Shown here piece after piece: positions 10,858 through 22,189 of a DNA stretch of 64,000 nucleotides; position 1 is the stretch's first letter; each line of letters starts with the position of its first letter. Both the position numbers and the translations under genes were made by a program. The notes beneath the pieces are model-generated. The model was not told where the DNA came from and did no database searches. It saw nothing but the letters and a program-made list of their open reading frames with translations. Source of the stretch: Lucinisca nassula (taxonomy: Eukaryota > Mollusca > Bivalvia > Lucinida > Lucinidae); NCBI GenBank assembly GCA_963580285.1, contig OY757015.1, forward strand, positions 130,838,217 to 130,902,216, given 5' to 3'.

Positions 10858-11261
10858 TTTGTTTTGCTTGTTTCTTGTTTGTTCTTATCGTATTTGTTTC
10901 TTTAATATATTCACATCATATTAGGATGTCATTCCTTTTACATGCCTACTGTAGACCAGATCATGGTTTCATTAATATAACGACAAGAATAATTCAGAAA
11001 TATATCACCAATACGAACAACTACTCCAATCCGTTGAAGTATCAGTTTGCGACGCATAGGCACAGCGTAAATGAGTTCAAATTAATACCTTTAAAATGTA
11101 CTGGTCAGATTAGCTACGCACTAAGTGGGGCCCTCATTTGTCTTTTTAAAATCCAGAATGACAAAATATTTGGAAACAAATGCCCAGGAAAAGCAAAAAT
11201 CAAAGATAACAGCCTACCAATGGCACCAAGAGGAAATGTATTTTACAATAAGGAAGACAAA
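10858..11261. other. Unassigned sequence with a 151-codon frame
   Basis: A plus-strand frame runs 10875-11330, but its start is continuous with LINE-flanking DNA and its end lies in pearl-like family A sequence, so it is probably chance. I recognise no domain. Confidence 0.35.
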
Positions 11262-11330
11262 CTTGAAATGGTGTTTGTAAAACACTATGCCCACAATCAT
11301 ATGCTTGTCCATAAATGCCCCACTTTTTAG
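11262..11330 (-). repeat. Pearl-like family A, 3' end remnant
   Basis: GTGTTTGTAAAACACTATGC and the following CATATGCTTG match the 3' terminus of the element at 3914-4633 in the same orientation. A family B element was inserted directly after it. Confidence 0.6.
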
Positions 11331-11336
11331 CTCGCC

Positions 11337-12062
11337 TTACGAAAGTAAGGGGAGCTATTGCCATACCCCCGGGCGTCCGTCGTCGGCGTCCGCATTTGGT
11401 TAAAATTTACCTGCAAGCTCTTATATGTAAATATTTAACATTATCGTTGTAATTCATTTTTCAGGTTTTTTGGCTTAAATTAGACTTTTTGAGAAGTTTA
11501 TATTTTCCTCTGTATTACCTCCCTTATTTCCCTGTGTTAAAGTTTACCTGCAAGCTGCGTGAGTTCAAATCCCGGGGGAGGCATGTTTTTTTTTTTCTTC
11601 TTCTTTTTTTTTTTTTTTTCTTTATTAAAACATAGCGGGTCTGGGGCTCAAGGTCAAGGTCACTGTGGCTTTTTTTTAGAAAAACATTGTCATCGCTCTA
11701 GCGTCTTCATTTATTGATGGATTTAAATATAACTTCACCCAAAAGTTGGGTATAATGATGCCTTGTTATTACTTGGAAGTTTGTAGAATTTTTTTTTATT
11801 AAATATAGATTTCATTTTCATCTTTTTTTACAGTGGAAAGGCTTGAAAACAGGATGATTATGGGTACAAATATAGATTTCATTTTCATCTTTTTTTACAG
11901 TGGAAAGGCTTGAAAACAGGATGATTATGGGTACGTTTTGGTTCTCTTTCATTTGCTGCCGTCTGTTGGGCTTTTTTTACAGAAGAAAAAAAATGATAAC
12001 TTGCCCTCATCCGTTAAAGGCCCCCAAAGGCGAGCTATGTTGTCTTCTGACAACTTTTGTTT
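11337..12062 (+). mobile_element. Pearl/Helentron-like element, family B
   Basis: 5' hairpin AGCTCGCCTTAC gaaa GTAAGGGGAGCT; near the 3' end the inverted copy AAAGGCGAGCTA, then the hairpin GTTGTC ttct GACAAC and CTTTTGTTT-like terminus. No ORF. A B-box-like GAGTTCAAATCCCGG lies near 11556 before a long T/C tract. The same 3' end occurs alone at 16695-16880. Confidence 0.65.
11801..11934 (+). repeat. Exact 67-bp tandem duplication
   Basis: The 67 bp from AAATATAGATTTCATTTTC to ATTATGGGTAC occur twice in direct succession (11801-11867, 11868-11934) with no difference I can see, so the event is recent. It lies inside the family B element. Confidence 0.85.
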
Positions 12063-12099
12063 AAAAGGCCATTATCCAAAAAACATTCAGATTTTTTTC

Positions 12100-13720
12100 A
12101 AATGTTAATCAAGTGATGAACAAGTCATTCCCTATCAGCCTTTCTAGTTATTAGGCAACAAATTAAATAGTTTTTAATATCTTGCTACAAGAATGAAACC
12201 CAATTAAATGGCCAGGAATTGCAAAGGGCCATAGCTTCAACAAAATTTCATTCAGTTCAATCAGGTAATCACATCTTCATACCCAATCCGGATACCAAAT
12301 ATTAGGACTAGTTCAAATATCTATTCAGAAATCTGGCTAACGAGATTTTAATGCCATTTTATTGAAAGAGAAATAACTCGAAAATAGAAGAAAAATAGTG
12401 AAATAACTCAAAAGTAGGAGATAAATTCGGATAAGAAAAACATACGGGTCAACAGTTTTTATGAGACATCCAGAAATTTCAAAACACTTGCATATATGGT
12501 TCTAAGGTCATACGTTTCACAAGAAAGCAAAATCATTAAAATGACCTGAAATTGCAAAGGGCAATCACTCCAACAAAATTTCATGAAATTGGTGGAAACT
12601 TTTATCAGGAGATCCCCTCTTCAGTCCCGGTCAGTATAGCACATATCATTGATCTAGCTCAAATAACTGTTGAGATATCTTGCTAACGAGATTTCTATGT
12701 TAATTAAAAGGGAAATAACGTGAAAAGGGGAGATAAGTCAGATAAGTAAAATTACAGGTGAACTTTTTTCATGATGAAACCATATATGAATTTTAAAACA
12801 CAGGCATGCATACTTCTTAAGTAATACTATGCACAGGAAATCAACACAATTAAAAATGGTAAAGGGCCATAACTCTAACAAATTACTATTAAATTGGTTG
12901 ACCTCAGTCCTAATCAGTTTCCCAAATATCAAGTCTCTAGTTGAAAATCCTTTTTGGAGATATATTGCCTAATAGATTTCTATGTTATTGAATTAAAGGG
13001 GATATAACTCAAAATGGGGAGATGATTCGGATAAGAAAAAAATATGCATCAACTATTTATTCCTGAGAATTCCATATATGAAATTTCTAAACACTAGCAT
13101 ACATGGCTATAAAGTTATGCTATGCACCAAAAGCAACACAATTAAATGGCCAGAAATTGTAAATGGATCATAACTCTATTAACATTTCATTAAATTGGTT
13201 GATAATTTCATCAGGTGATCTCATCCTCTGTCATAATCAGTATATCAAATGTCTAGGCTCTAGCTCAAATCCTTTTTGAGATATCTTGCCAACGAGCTTT
13301 CTATATTATTTAAGCAAAAGGGAAATAACTCTAATAAGGTGGAGATAATTCGGATAAGAAAAAGTAGGGGTCATTTTTTCACGAGGAATCCATATTTGGA
13401 AAGTTCCAAACACTTGCATACATGGTTATAAAGTTATGATATGCATCAGAAAGCAACACAATTAAATTGTCCATATTGCAAAGGGCCATAACTCTTTCAA
13501 AATTTCATTAAATTGTTTGAAAATTCAATCAGGTGATCTCCTCCTCAGTCCCATTCAGTTTATTTAATAGCCTCTGGCTGCAAAAGTCAATTAGTTATCG
13601 AAATATCTATATTATTTAATTAAAAGGGTAATAACTCGTGAAGGGGAGACAATTTGGATGAGAAAAAATGCAATTTAACTATTTTTCCATGCGGAATCCA
13701 AATACGAAATACGTAGGAGC
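12100..13720. repeat. Diverged tandem array, about 315-bp unit, 5 copies
   Basis: The landmark AATTGCAAAGGGCCATAAC recurs near 12211, 12543, 12851, 13150 and 13469 (spacings about 332, 308, 299, 319). Each unit also has GGAAATAACTC and a GGATAAGAAAAA segment. Copies are strongly diverged. No coding potential. Confidence 0.7.
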
Positions 13721-15901
13721 ACATAAAGAGGCATATTAAAATAATTGATAAACCAAGTAGACAATCAAGGAAAGAATTATCAACAGATTATTGTATAAAT
13801 TGTATTTTCATGGGATAAGAGGATCCACACACAAGTTCATAAAAGGAACTTTACTTGCTGCCTCACTGACTGGCTGACTAACTAACAAGAGTTCAAAGGC
13901 ATTACGACGGGAATTGTCTGGTCCTTTGTAATCACAGAACCCATTCCAATCGTTTGTAATCACAAAACGCAGTCTAGAATCCCTCTTTCATGTCTGACTC
14001 GATGACGGCCCCAACTTAAATTTTCATTTTTCATGCTTGGTGCCTGATGATTGGTCTTTGGCCTGACTCTTCATGGTCTACTTTGTCTGTCTTTAGCTCT
14101 AACACACAAAGTACACACGCAGAGGCTTCGGCAGCTCTTTACAAAGGTTAAAAATCAAGAATGATAAAACATGTTTCAACATCCGCCTTCTCGGGAAATA
14201 CCTTAACCGTTAAAAAGAAAGCTATAAGCACAAAGTAAAGTTATGGAAACTTACAAATGATTTTTCATGCCTCCTTTTATGATAAAGGAGGTTTTATACA
14301 GAACATCTAATTTGGTTCTTAGTACAGAATCTAACTTTTGTAATAAACTCGATCTAGCTTTTATATTTATAATTCTTACACGGAAACTGACTTGAAATGG
14401 AAGTTCTAATTATCACTAAATAGTCGCTAAAATAATCATGCATGTGCAATTATTGACTTAGAAGTTGTGGATATAACTGTGCTGTACTGTGGCTTAATAA
14501 TTATTTGAAAAATTGATTCTTTGAACATAATTGATAAAAGAAAGCATGGAAGTTTTACAGTAACTGATCATCATGACCGTATCTTAATAACTTAATTTTA
14601 AAGATTACAATCATTGATTACAAATATAAATACATGTAACATGATTTCTGTGATTGACCTTAGTATCTTCTTTCAAATGAGTAACTTTTTTCTGAATATT
14701 TTTTGAGGCTGGTAAATGATTTACTGAATAAGCAGTGTGGAGCAATTTAATAAGAATACATAATACATGTTGTAAGAAAGACTATATTTGAGTTGGTAGT
14801 AATTTACAATGATGTACATAGCCACTGCACACAAGTTGTCAGTAACCGGGGTCTAAAATAATGAAAGTGATTAACACTGAAGGGACAACATAAAGCAATG
14901 TACGCACTGGAGTCTCGGTTGACTTTAGAAATATGACTAACAACTACAACTAAATAATTTTAACTATAAGAACCAAAGAACTAAAGCCAATTAAAACAAT
15001 ATCCAAGAATCACTGCAATGTGTGTGCTTTACATAAACAGAGAACAAGCATCTTGATTTTAATCTGTATGTGTAATTTGAAATATTGAATTTTTAGCTTG
15101 CTTGTTCCATATAATAAATACTGCTGCAAGGTGTAAATACAGTGTGTTCAAATTATACTGAGCAATAAACAGAATAGAATCTACCACAATAAACTAACAT
15201 TTCATACATGGAAAAAATCACACTGGCATTACAAATATCACACATATGCACTTTATGCACAGACATGATAAGAAAGATATCACTCTAGCACAATAAATGT
15301 ACCAGTATGACAATACAAATACACAATTATAAACATCACACATGTACCCTTCTAGCACATGCATGACACTGTCACTCTGGTGCCTATAAACGCCTGCCTG
15401 ACAAAAGTACTACAAATATCACACTGATGTACTGCATACATCAGCCTGATAAAATCACAAAATTAATTTGAGGTAGATACTGTTGTGGTTAAATGTGTTC
15501 TGCTGTACATGATGTTTTAGGTACATGTGGAAAAATATAGATAAAAGAATATATGAAACAATTTTAGCATACACATCTTAAGTAAAGCCTGGAATACTGC
15601 AAACGGAACCGAACATTAAATGTTGAAATTATACTTAGTGTTTTTGGACTCTGCTGGAAATAAATAGTCAAATTATGAACCTTTTTTAACATGAAATAGA
15701 ACCCTTACCAAGAGACATACTGGAATTTTATTTCCCGGTGTTCAAATATTACTTTTGACCAAATATTACACCGAGCTCTCGAGAACTGACAGTTTATATA
15801 AAATATGATAGAGAGCAACTTATGTTTTGTTCCATGTTGAAATGATTTATATAAAAGATAAAAATGAATGACATAAGGGAGTATAGCAAATGAGGACAAA
15901 C
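13721..15901. other. No gene seen; AT-rich DNA
   Basis: About 2.2 kb without a recognised repeat family, RNA gene or convincing exon. Upstream of the VWFD exons on the same strand, so possibly intron. Confidence 0.5.
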
Positions 15902-16280
15902 CTGGCCAAGCAGCATAGCATAAATAAATGATCCAGGTGTCATATACTCCATTCCCGCTCTCGTATCAAATTCTGAGAAGGGGTTCCTCAGAAATGTTGA
16001 TAGAACAAGTATGCAGTGGGGTATGTTCAAAAACTGAACCTTGACATACACATACAATAAAGCATACATCAATTACAGAGTGTAGTTCCGTACATGCCCT
16101 AAACACATGTCCAGCACAGCGTACATGTACATCATAATAGGGTCTGGGAAACACAGTGTCGTGGCTTTATCACTCTGCATACCTGAGAAATTTTCATTGC
16201 GTATAAGCCCGACCTGCGCGACCAGAGCAGCCCACATCAACACCGGGTTTCGGAGCAAACCACGCCCGCGGACGTTAGGC
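15902..16280 (-). CDS. Candidate two-exon coding segment, unknown protein
   Basis: Minus-strand blocks 16280-16183 and 15972-15902 have a donor CAG/GTATGC, an acceptor CCCTTCTCAG and a second donor CAG/GTTTGT. The splice phases agree (phase 1). They encode a Trp/Ala/Val-rich hydrophobic stretch (NPVLMWAALVAQVGLIRNE) and then DTRAGMEYMTPGSFIYAMLL, suggestive of a membrane protein. No family recognised. It would be antisense within or beside the VWFD gene. It could also be a decayed repeat. Confidence 0.3.
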
Positions 16281-16694
16281 CTGGCATAGGTGTCTCAGTG
16301 CACACCGGAACAGCAGCATAAATGTATTTAGAACTCCACATGGTAGCCTGCAACATACAAACTAACATGTAGAATCGTTTCGAAAAGGAAAGATAACCAG
16401 CACATTGTGTACTGTTGGGGGAATCACCTACCGAAAATCTGACAATCCAAAGAATTGGTCAAACGTTTCAGAGGTACCCCTGCCAAAGCCACAAAGCAAT
16501 TTTAACTGCAACTTTTTCTGATTTTACGGGCCAAATCAAAACTATTTAGGTAATATCGAGCCAGCCAGTAAACCTAACAGCACTTTTCCTGGGCCAGCTC
16601 AGACCTGAGTAGTTAACGAGTACAATGCATATTTTTCAACATTCGCAATATTCTGCATATGTGGACATATCAGCTGACCAACATACAAGCTATA
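16281..16694. other. No gene seen
   Basis: Unassigned sequence without a recognised repeat or exon. Confidence 0.4.
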
Positions 16695-16880
16695 TCAGCC
16701 TCCACATTTTTTTCCACTGGAAAGGCTTGAAAACAGGATGATTAGGGGTAATTTTTTGTTCTCTCTCATTTTTTGCAGTCTGTTGGGCTGTTTTACAGAA
16801 AAAAAAATGATAACTTGTCCTCATCCATCTTAGGGCCCCAAAGGCGAACTGTGTTGACTTCTGACAACTCTTGTTTTAAT
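16695..16880 (+). repeat. Pearl-like family B, 3' end only
   Basis: Shares GGAAAGGCTTGAAAACAGG, GATAACTTG..CCTCATCC and the terminal AAGGCGAACTGTGTTGAC..TTCTGACAACTCTTGTTT with 11830-12062. The 5' part is missing. Confidence 0.7.
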
Positions 16881-17149
16881 ATGTCTGTGTCAGTTTAATA
16901 AACATTCTCTTGGCGTCTCATAAATAAACGAAAGTTCCGACTTGTCGTTCTTCACTTTTATTATTGCATCAAAAGCTATTTATATCTTCAAAATGTTGTA
17001 ATCCATTTATCGAATTCTTAGAGATTTTTTAAATTGAAATTTTCTGGCGGTGTAACGTGGCACACAGTCATATATAATCCAAAGAATAATGTTTACGAAG
17101 ACACTAATTCTAGAGACCCAGATTTGCTACAATTTGTTCCGATATCCAA

Positions 17150-18059
17150 GATGGCTGTCATTCTTCCAACAACATCTGCTAGCTGAAACGTGATTTTTTG
17201 GGCGACATGGAGTTTCAAATTTGTTAAAATTGTTCTGTTCCGATATCAAAGATGGCTGCCATGGTGGTCATCTTAAAATTCTTCAAGGGACTTCTCCTCC
17301 TGAACTAAAGGTCGGATAGATTTGGAAATTGCCAGGAGGCATCGGGTCGACCTTGAGCTTTAGATTTTCTAAAAAAGATCCGTTCGGATTTCCCTCCTGA
17401 ACCAAAGGTCGGATAGAGTTGGAAATTGCCAGGAGGCATCGGGTCGACCTTGAGCTTTAGATTTTCTAAAAAAGATCCGTTCGGATTTCCTAGATGGTTG
17501 CCATGTTTGCCATCTAGAAATGCTTTAAATGACATCTCCCGAACCAAAGGTCCAATTGAACTAAAAGTTTATGGGAGGCAATGAAGGGACATGGAGATTC
17601 AGCCATGCTTAAATCAGCCCGTTCCGATATCGTCGATAGCCGCCATGGTGGTCTTTTTTAAATACTTAAGAGTGCATCTGCTCCTGAATTGAAGTCAGAT
17701 TGATTTGAAACATTATGGGAGGCATCGGGAGGGAGACTCAGATTTGCTAAAATTGTTCCTTTTCGATATCCAAGTCCGACACCTTTGCGACCGTCTAAAA
17801 CATCTCCTCGCAAGCCAAATGTGGGATAGAGCTGAAACGTGGTTAGGGCATCAAGGCGACATGATGATTCAGGTTTGACTTGTGACAGGTAACAGGTGTC
17901 CAGAGTGGGCCGCTTCTTGTGATTGTGGACCTGCAGTTTCTCATTAGAAGCATGCCTCTGGTGGGGCATTGATGACATAAGTTTTTTTTTTTCAAAATCT
18001 AACAAAAGCTTATGGCAACCTATAAGTCCCATGGACTTGTTTCAAGCCCCCGTCGAAAT
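17150..18059 (+). repeat. Tandem array, family D core (part 1)
   Basis: Diverged repeats of roughly 120-150 bp built around CCGATATC..AAGATGGCTGCCATGG and ACATCTCCTCCTGAACC. The motif style (ATGGCCGCC, CTCCTCCT) resembles the pearl core at 47.7-50.7 kb. No terminal structures were found, so the element boundaries are unknown. A PLE tail interrupts it, and it resumes at 18336. Confidence 0.55.
17296..17489 (+). repeat. Near-exact 97-bp tandem duplication
   Basis: CAGGAGGCATCGGGTCGACC and flanks occur twice, 97 bp apart, with only one to three changes. Recent duplication inside the older, diverged array. Confidence 0.8.
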
Positions 18060-18335
18060 TTGTTTAACTGACCCTTCCAATGCGGTTCTTCTGTCGAGGT
18101 TTATTTTTATTATGGTTTGTCTTTGAGTGTGTGTATATGTTTTTATTATTTTGTATGGATAACCAATTGGCCATCTTACGTGAAAGTAACTGTCCTTTTG
18201 GCTTTCCGTTATAGATGTTACCATCAGGGTCTAATTGTTTCGTGTTTGTGCTTCTTTCCCTTTGTGTCTCTGATTGGAGCTGTGGGATAATTGTATCGAT
18301 TCCTGATCATTGCCTTGACTTTTTGTTTAAAATAA
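18060..18335 (+). repeat. PLE 3' tail, 5'-truncated
   Basis: Starts near GTTTAACTGACCCTTCC and runs to GATCATTGCCTTGAC. Splits the family D array. Confidence 0.75.
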
Positions 18336-18530
18336 CCATTCTTTTCTATATGGCTGCAACATTGGCTGTCTTGATAATCTTCAAACCACATCTGCTTGCA
18401 AGTGATCTTTTGAACCGAGCTGAGATCGGTGGAAGACATTTGGGTGACATGTATATTCAGAATTGCTAAAAAAGTTGCATTCCGATATCCAAGAAGCCGA
18501 CCGTCTTGAAATTCTTCAAAGCAGCTGTAT
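18336..18530 (+). repeat. Tandem array, family D core (part 2)
   Basis: Resumes with ATGGCTGCAACATTGGCTGTC and CCGATATCCAAGAAG, continuing the array after the PLE tail. Confidence 0.5.
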
Positions 18531-18756
18531 AGTAATCGCAGATAAGATTGTCATGGTTAGGCATCTCGAATATTGTCAGTTTATATCATATTCGCAGAGT
18601 ATACTATAGTCTTGTTTGTGATGCAGTTGGATTTACATGATTGGGTGTCTTTCTTAACCTTTTTGATGCCCGAGAATTTCAAAGGCAGATGAAACTGATA
18701 GCTCTGCCCTGCCAAGATATACATACTTACTCATCTTCAACAACGTCTCTTCCTGA

Positions 18757-18975
18757 AAAAAGTGAACGCAATGATCAGGAATCGATACAATCAACCCACA
18801 TCTCCAATCAGAGACACCAAAGGGAAACATCAATAGCGGAAAGCCAAAAGGACAGTTACTTTCCCACAACATGGCCAATCGGCTATCCAAAACAAAATAG
18901 TATAAGCGATACACACACGCAAAGACAAATCATAACAAAAGTAAACCGCGACAAAAGAACCGCCTTGGAATGGGG
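18757..18975 (-). repeat. PLE 3' tail, 5'-truncated
   Basis: Reverse-oriented tail from AAAAGTGAACGCAATGATCAGG to CCGCCTTGGAATGG. The 133-aa and 86-aa frames over it are shadows of the repeat. Confidence 0.75.
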
Positions 18976-19083
18976 GTGGTGTGTAATATATCATGATCGG
19001 CCTCATCCGGAAGAGCGATTGCTAGCCCACTTTGGCCCCTAGTTTCTGATATGTGTCTTCACGCCTATTTTACCATTTTTCAG

Positions 19084-19147
19084 GACTTACGACAACCAAA
19101 ATCCAGGAACATTTATTCTGTACAATCATGACAAATTTCATATCCAG
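19084..19147 (+). CDS. VWFD-domain protein, exon 1 of 3 in window
   Basis: Exon of 64 nt between a good acceptor (TTTTACCATTTTTCAG) and the donor CAG/GTAAGT. It encodes TYDNQNPGTFILYNHDKFHI plus a Gln, the segment of a von Willebrand D domain after the GDPH/FDG start, where the chain typically reads Y-x-N-x-x-P-G-x-F-x-L-Y-x-H. It ends in phase 0, exactly what the exon at 40856 needs. The preceding exon (phase 2 end) was not found in the window. The protein is probably secreted, of the VWDE type; that is inference. Confidence 0.8.
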
Positions 19148-20071
19148 GTAAGTTGGAGACCTCAAGTACGGCTTATAATCATTACCCTGCGCCTAAATGG
19201 TTTATTGTCTGTCACAGAAGTGTTTCTGAGGCGGGCCCTTCCATCATTGACTAGGGATATAACGATTAAAAACTAGTGTTGTTTTGACTGAAATCATTAA
19301 CAGATTGAGACGTCTCATCTGTATCTACATTGTTTGTATAGTAACTTGAATCTGGATAGGAAAGGACAATTGGGTTAAAATGGTTATTCGCATTAGCTTC
19401 AAAACTGTGTGTTTGGATGTTATGAAATTAACTGCATACTTTTTTTTAAATAAAGTATTCCTGGAGTATATTTACTTAACGTATTCTCGAAATTCTGTTC
19501 TTTAATGTTATTAATCATGTGATTTCGTATTGGCTTAGTTATAGGTCCGAGGGTCAATACAGCTGATCGAGAACCTGTAACTGGGTCAATACGAAATTAC
19601 TTAATTAATGAAAATTTTATTAATTGACAAGATTAAAAATCATGATTATTGATTTTTTGACCTCACTTTACTTACGGTTATTGATTGGCCTGCTGTTAGT
19701 ATGGATGGCCTCCGTCAATTCAATGATAGTATATAAATAATTATCAGCATAACAAGTGTAGAATATTATATGACAGAAAAGTGTGATAATATTGGAGTTG
19801 AAGATTCATCTGTATGGTTCCTTTGTATAAAAACACAATCTTAACGCCTTTATTTCAAAACATCTCTTTTATTCGAGAGTCTGGTAATAACGATTTGTAC
19901 ATTACTATAATGCTACCATTTCTGTCTGCTGCCTTTATAATAATGCCTCCACTTGATAATGACCTGATTACCTTTCGATGACACTTGGATAATATGTGAC
20001 ATCGAAAAAGGATTATGTTTCTGTTGAAGGTGGCAAATTCTTCTAGGAATTACAATTAAAAAGAGGCTTTC
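19148..20071. other. Intron, no repeat recognised
   Basis: First part of the 21.7-kb intron of the VWFD gene. AT-rich, with no RNA gene or element identified. Confidence 0.5.
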
Positions 20072-22189
20072 TTTGTGTTCACGGACAGGTTGCACTGATG
20101 AGTTAGGAGGCCTATAAGCTGTAGAGAGGGCTTAAGTTGATGACCATATTTGTCATTCAGCCACCAAGTTTGCTGTCTGTGTTGCAGAAGGCCAAGACAA
20201 GCTTCCTACGTTGCTTTGGTTGCCTAAACTTCATAAAAGATCATACAAAGCACGGTGTTTTTGCAAATTCAACCCCTGGACTCTGCAAATTATTAACTTC
20301 ATGTTTTACTGCCATCAAAAAACAATTGATAATATATCGCGACATAGTCTTCGAAAGGTCAGGTAGAAATCTGTTTTGGTCTATAAAAATTCTAATGAAG
20401 TTTATTGCAAATTCTAGCTCTTGCACTACCACTGAACTTTCTAAATTATTAACTTCCTGTCTTAGTCCTATGAAAACGCATGTGATTAAATATTGTGATA
20501 AAGCCTTTGAGAGATCAGGAAGAAATCTGTTTTGGTCTATAAAAGAATCGAATGAGGTTTTAAATAAACTGAAATCCAGACATTTTCGTGCTTCAAGCCT
20601 GTCTACCTACGATTTTTCCACTCTTTACACTACACCTCCTCATAATCTTATAAAAGAAAAGCTTAATGATTTAATTGAATGGGCTTTTCACAGAGAAGAT
20701 TCTCTCTATCTTGCATGTAATGTCAGAAATGCATTTTTCACTTCTAAAGAGCATAATAATTATACACTTTGGTCATGTCAGAAAGTGTGTGATGCCCTAA
20801 CCTTTCTACTTGACAATATTTATATTAGATTCGGTACTAAGTTATTTAGACAAATTGTGGGTATTCCGATGGGTACGAATTGCGCACCTCTTGTGGCTGA
20901 TCTGTTCTTGTATTGTTATGAAAGAGACTTCATGTTGTCGCTTTCAATTGATAACCAATCTGAAATTATTGAAGCTTTTAGGTCCACTTCTAGATATTTA
21001 GATGATTATTAAATATTGATAATACCTATTTCGATGGTTTGATCAGTCAGATTTAATTTATGATAAACGCGATGACTTTGATTTTGAGATTGTAAATTTT
21101 CCTTTGTTGGATGGTGATGTTCCTCGTGCGCCATCCTATGGCGTTTATATTTCGCAATTAATTCGATTTGCTAGAGTGTGTAGTCATATAACTGACTTCA
21201 ACACTCGTAATAAATTATTAACGGCTAAACTTCTTAATCAGGGTTATCGGTACCATAAACTACGCAAAGCATTTTCAAAATTTTATAGACGCCATTCTGA
21301 TTTAATTTCAAATTCAATATTGGACTTAAATCTGTTCTTTAACAAGGTCTATCGGAACCCGAATTTTATGGTGACTTAGTATATAAATTCAGAAAAATAT
21401 ATAACCGCAATGACTTCAGCACCCAATTTCGTAAAATCATTCTTCGATATAAAAAGATTGTGTACAACATGGATGTTATACGACAGACTGCATGCATTGT
21501 AGTTAACCAAATCACGGTTGGCAACTTTGCTTCCCCCTTTAATTGCACGCCGGTGGGTCAGGCCTCAGATTCTATGACGGCTCCAACGTAAAGGCTTATT
21601 GAGAATTAGAGAGATCTAATTCTTGGTAATGTTGGTTAGTGCCTGATGCTCTGTCTCTGGTCGGGCCCATCGGAGTCTAACTGTTGGTTTTCTTTTGCTC
21701 CAGCATTTCAGTGGTTTCTTGCTGTCGAGTCCTCACCGTTGTCTCACCTCTGTGTTTCTTTGATTTTTTGTGTTCAAGGAGATGTTGCACTGATGAGTTA
21801 GGAGGCCTTCATGCGGACTGAACAAATTATTTGTCTAAATCGCGATGGAAGTAAGAGCGAAGATTGTGGCCACGTAAAATCGATTTAAGCCAACCCCCCC
21901 CCCCCCCACCCCCAGTGGAAATCTTCCCACTGACCGTTCCAAGGCGGTTCTTCTGTGGCGATTTATTTATGTTGTTGTTTGTTACTTACTGTGTGTATCA
22001 CTTGTGTCTTTTAATTTTGGATGGTCATATGGCCATTTTGTGGGAAAGTAACTGTCCTTATGGCCTTCCTTTGTTTAGGTTTCCATTATGGTCTGGTCGC
22101 TTAATGTTTGTATTTCTTTCCCTTTGGTGTCTTTGGTGGGTGGAGTAAGTTAATTGTATCGATTCCTGATCTTTGTTTTACTTCTACTT
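20072..22189 (+). mobile_element. Naiad-like PLE, first of three head-to-tail copies
   Basis: Begins with a fragment of PLE tail (20072-20114, TTGTGTTCACGGA..CACTGATGAGTTAGGAGGCC), then RT ORF without the nuclease half, then a complete 3' tail ending TACTTCTACTTT at 22189, followed directly by the next copy. Tail immediately before ORF suggests a tandem (pLTR-like) arrangement, as known for PLEs. Confidence 0.8.
20137..21590 (+). pseudogene. PLE reverse transcriptase with internal duplication
   Basis: A frame at 20137-21012 holds palm motifs DFSTLYTTPPHNL (A), GIPMGTNCAPLVADLFL (B) and RYLDD (C). The segment around SKLLTSC..FERSGRNLFWSIK appears twice (20262-20402, 20403-20555), a diverged in-frame duplication that leaves the frame open. 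After 21012 a deletion removes the sequence before CDKRDDFDFEIV and the thumb continues to 21590 in another frame. Confidence 0.8.

Noticed and set aside
10875..11330. 151-codon ORF as a gene
   Set aside because: It spans LINE flank, unassigned DNA and a pearl-like 3' end, with no domain and no initiation context of note.
12100..13720. CRISPR-like array
   Set aside because: Units of about 315 bp are diverged throughout, with no short constant repeats and variable spacers; the genome is eukaryotic.
21775..21840. CTGATGA in every PLE tail (GCACTGATGAGTTAGGAGGCC) as another hammerhead
   Set aside because: No GAAA follows a pairing stem II, and no flanking stem I exists. The heptamer alone is chance or has another role.
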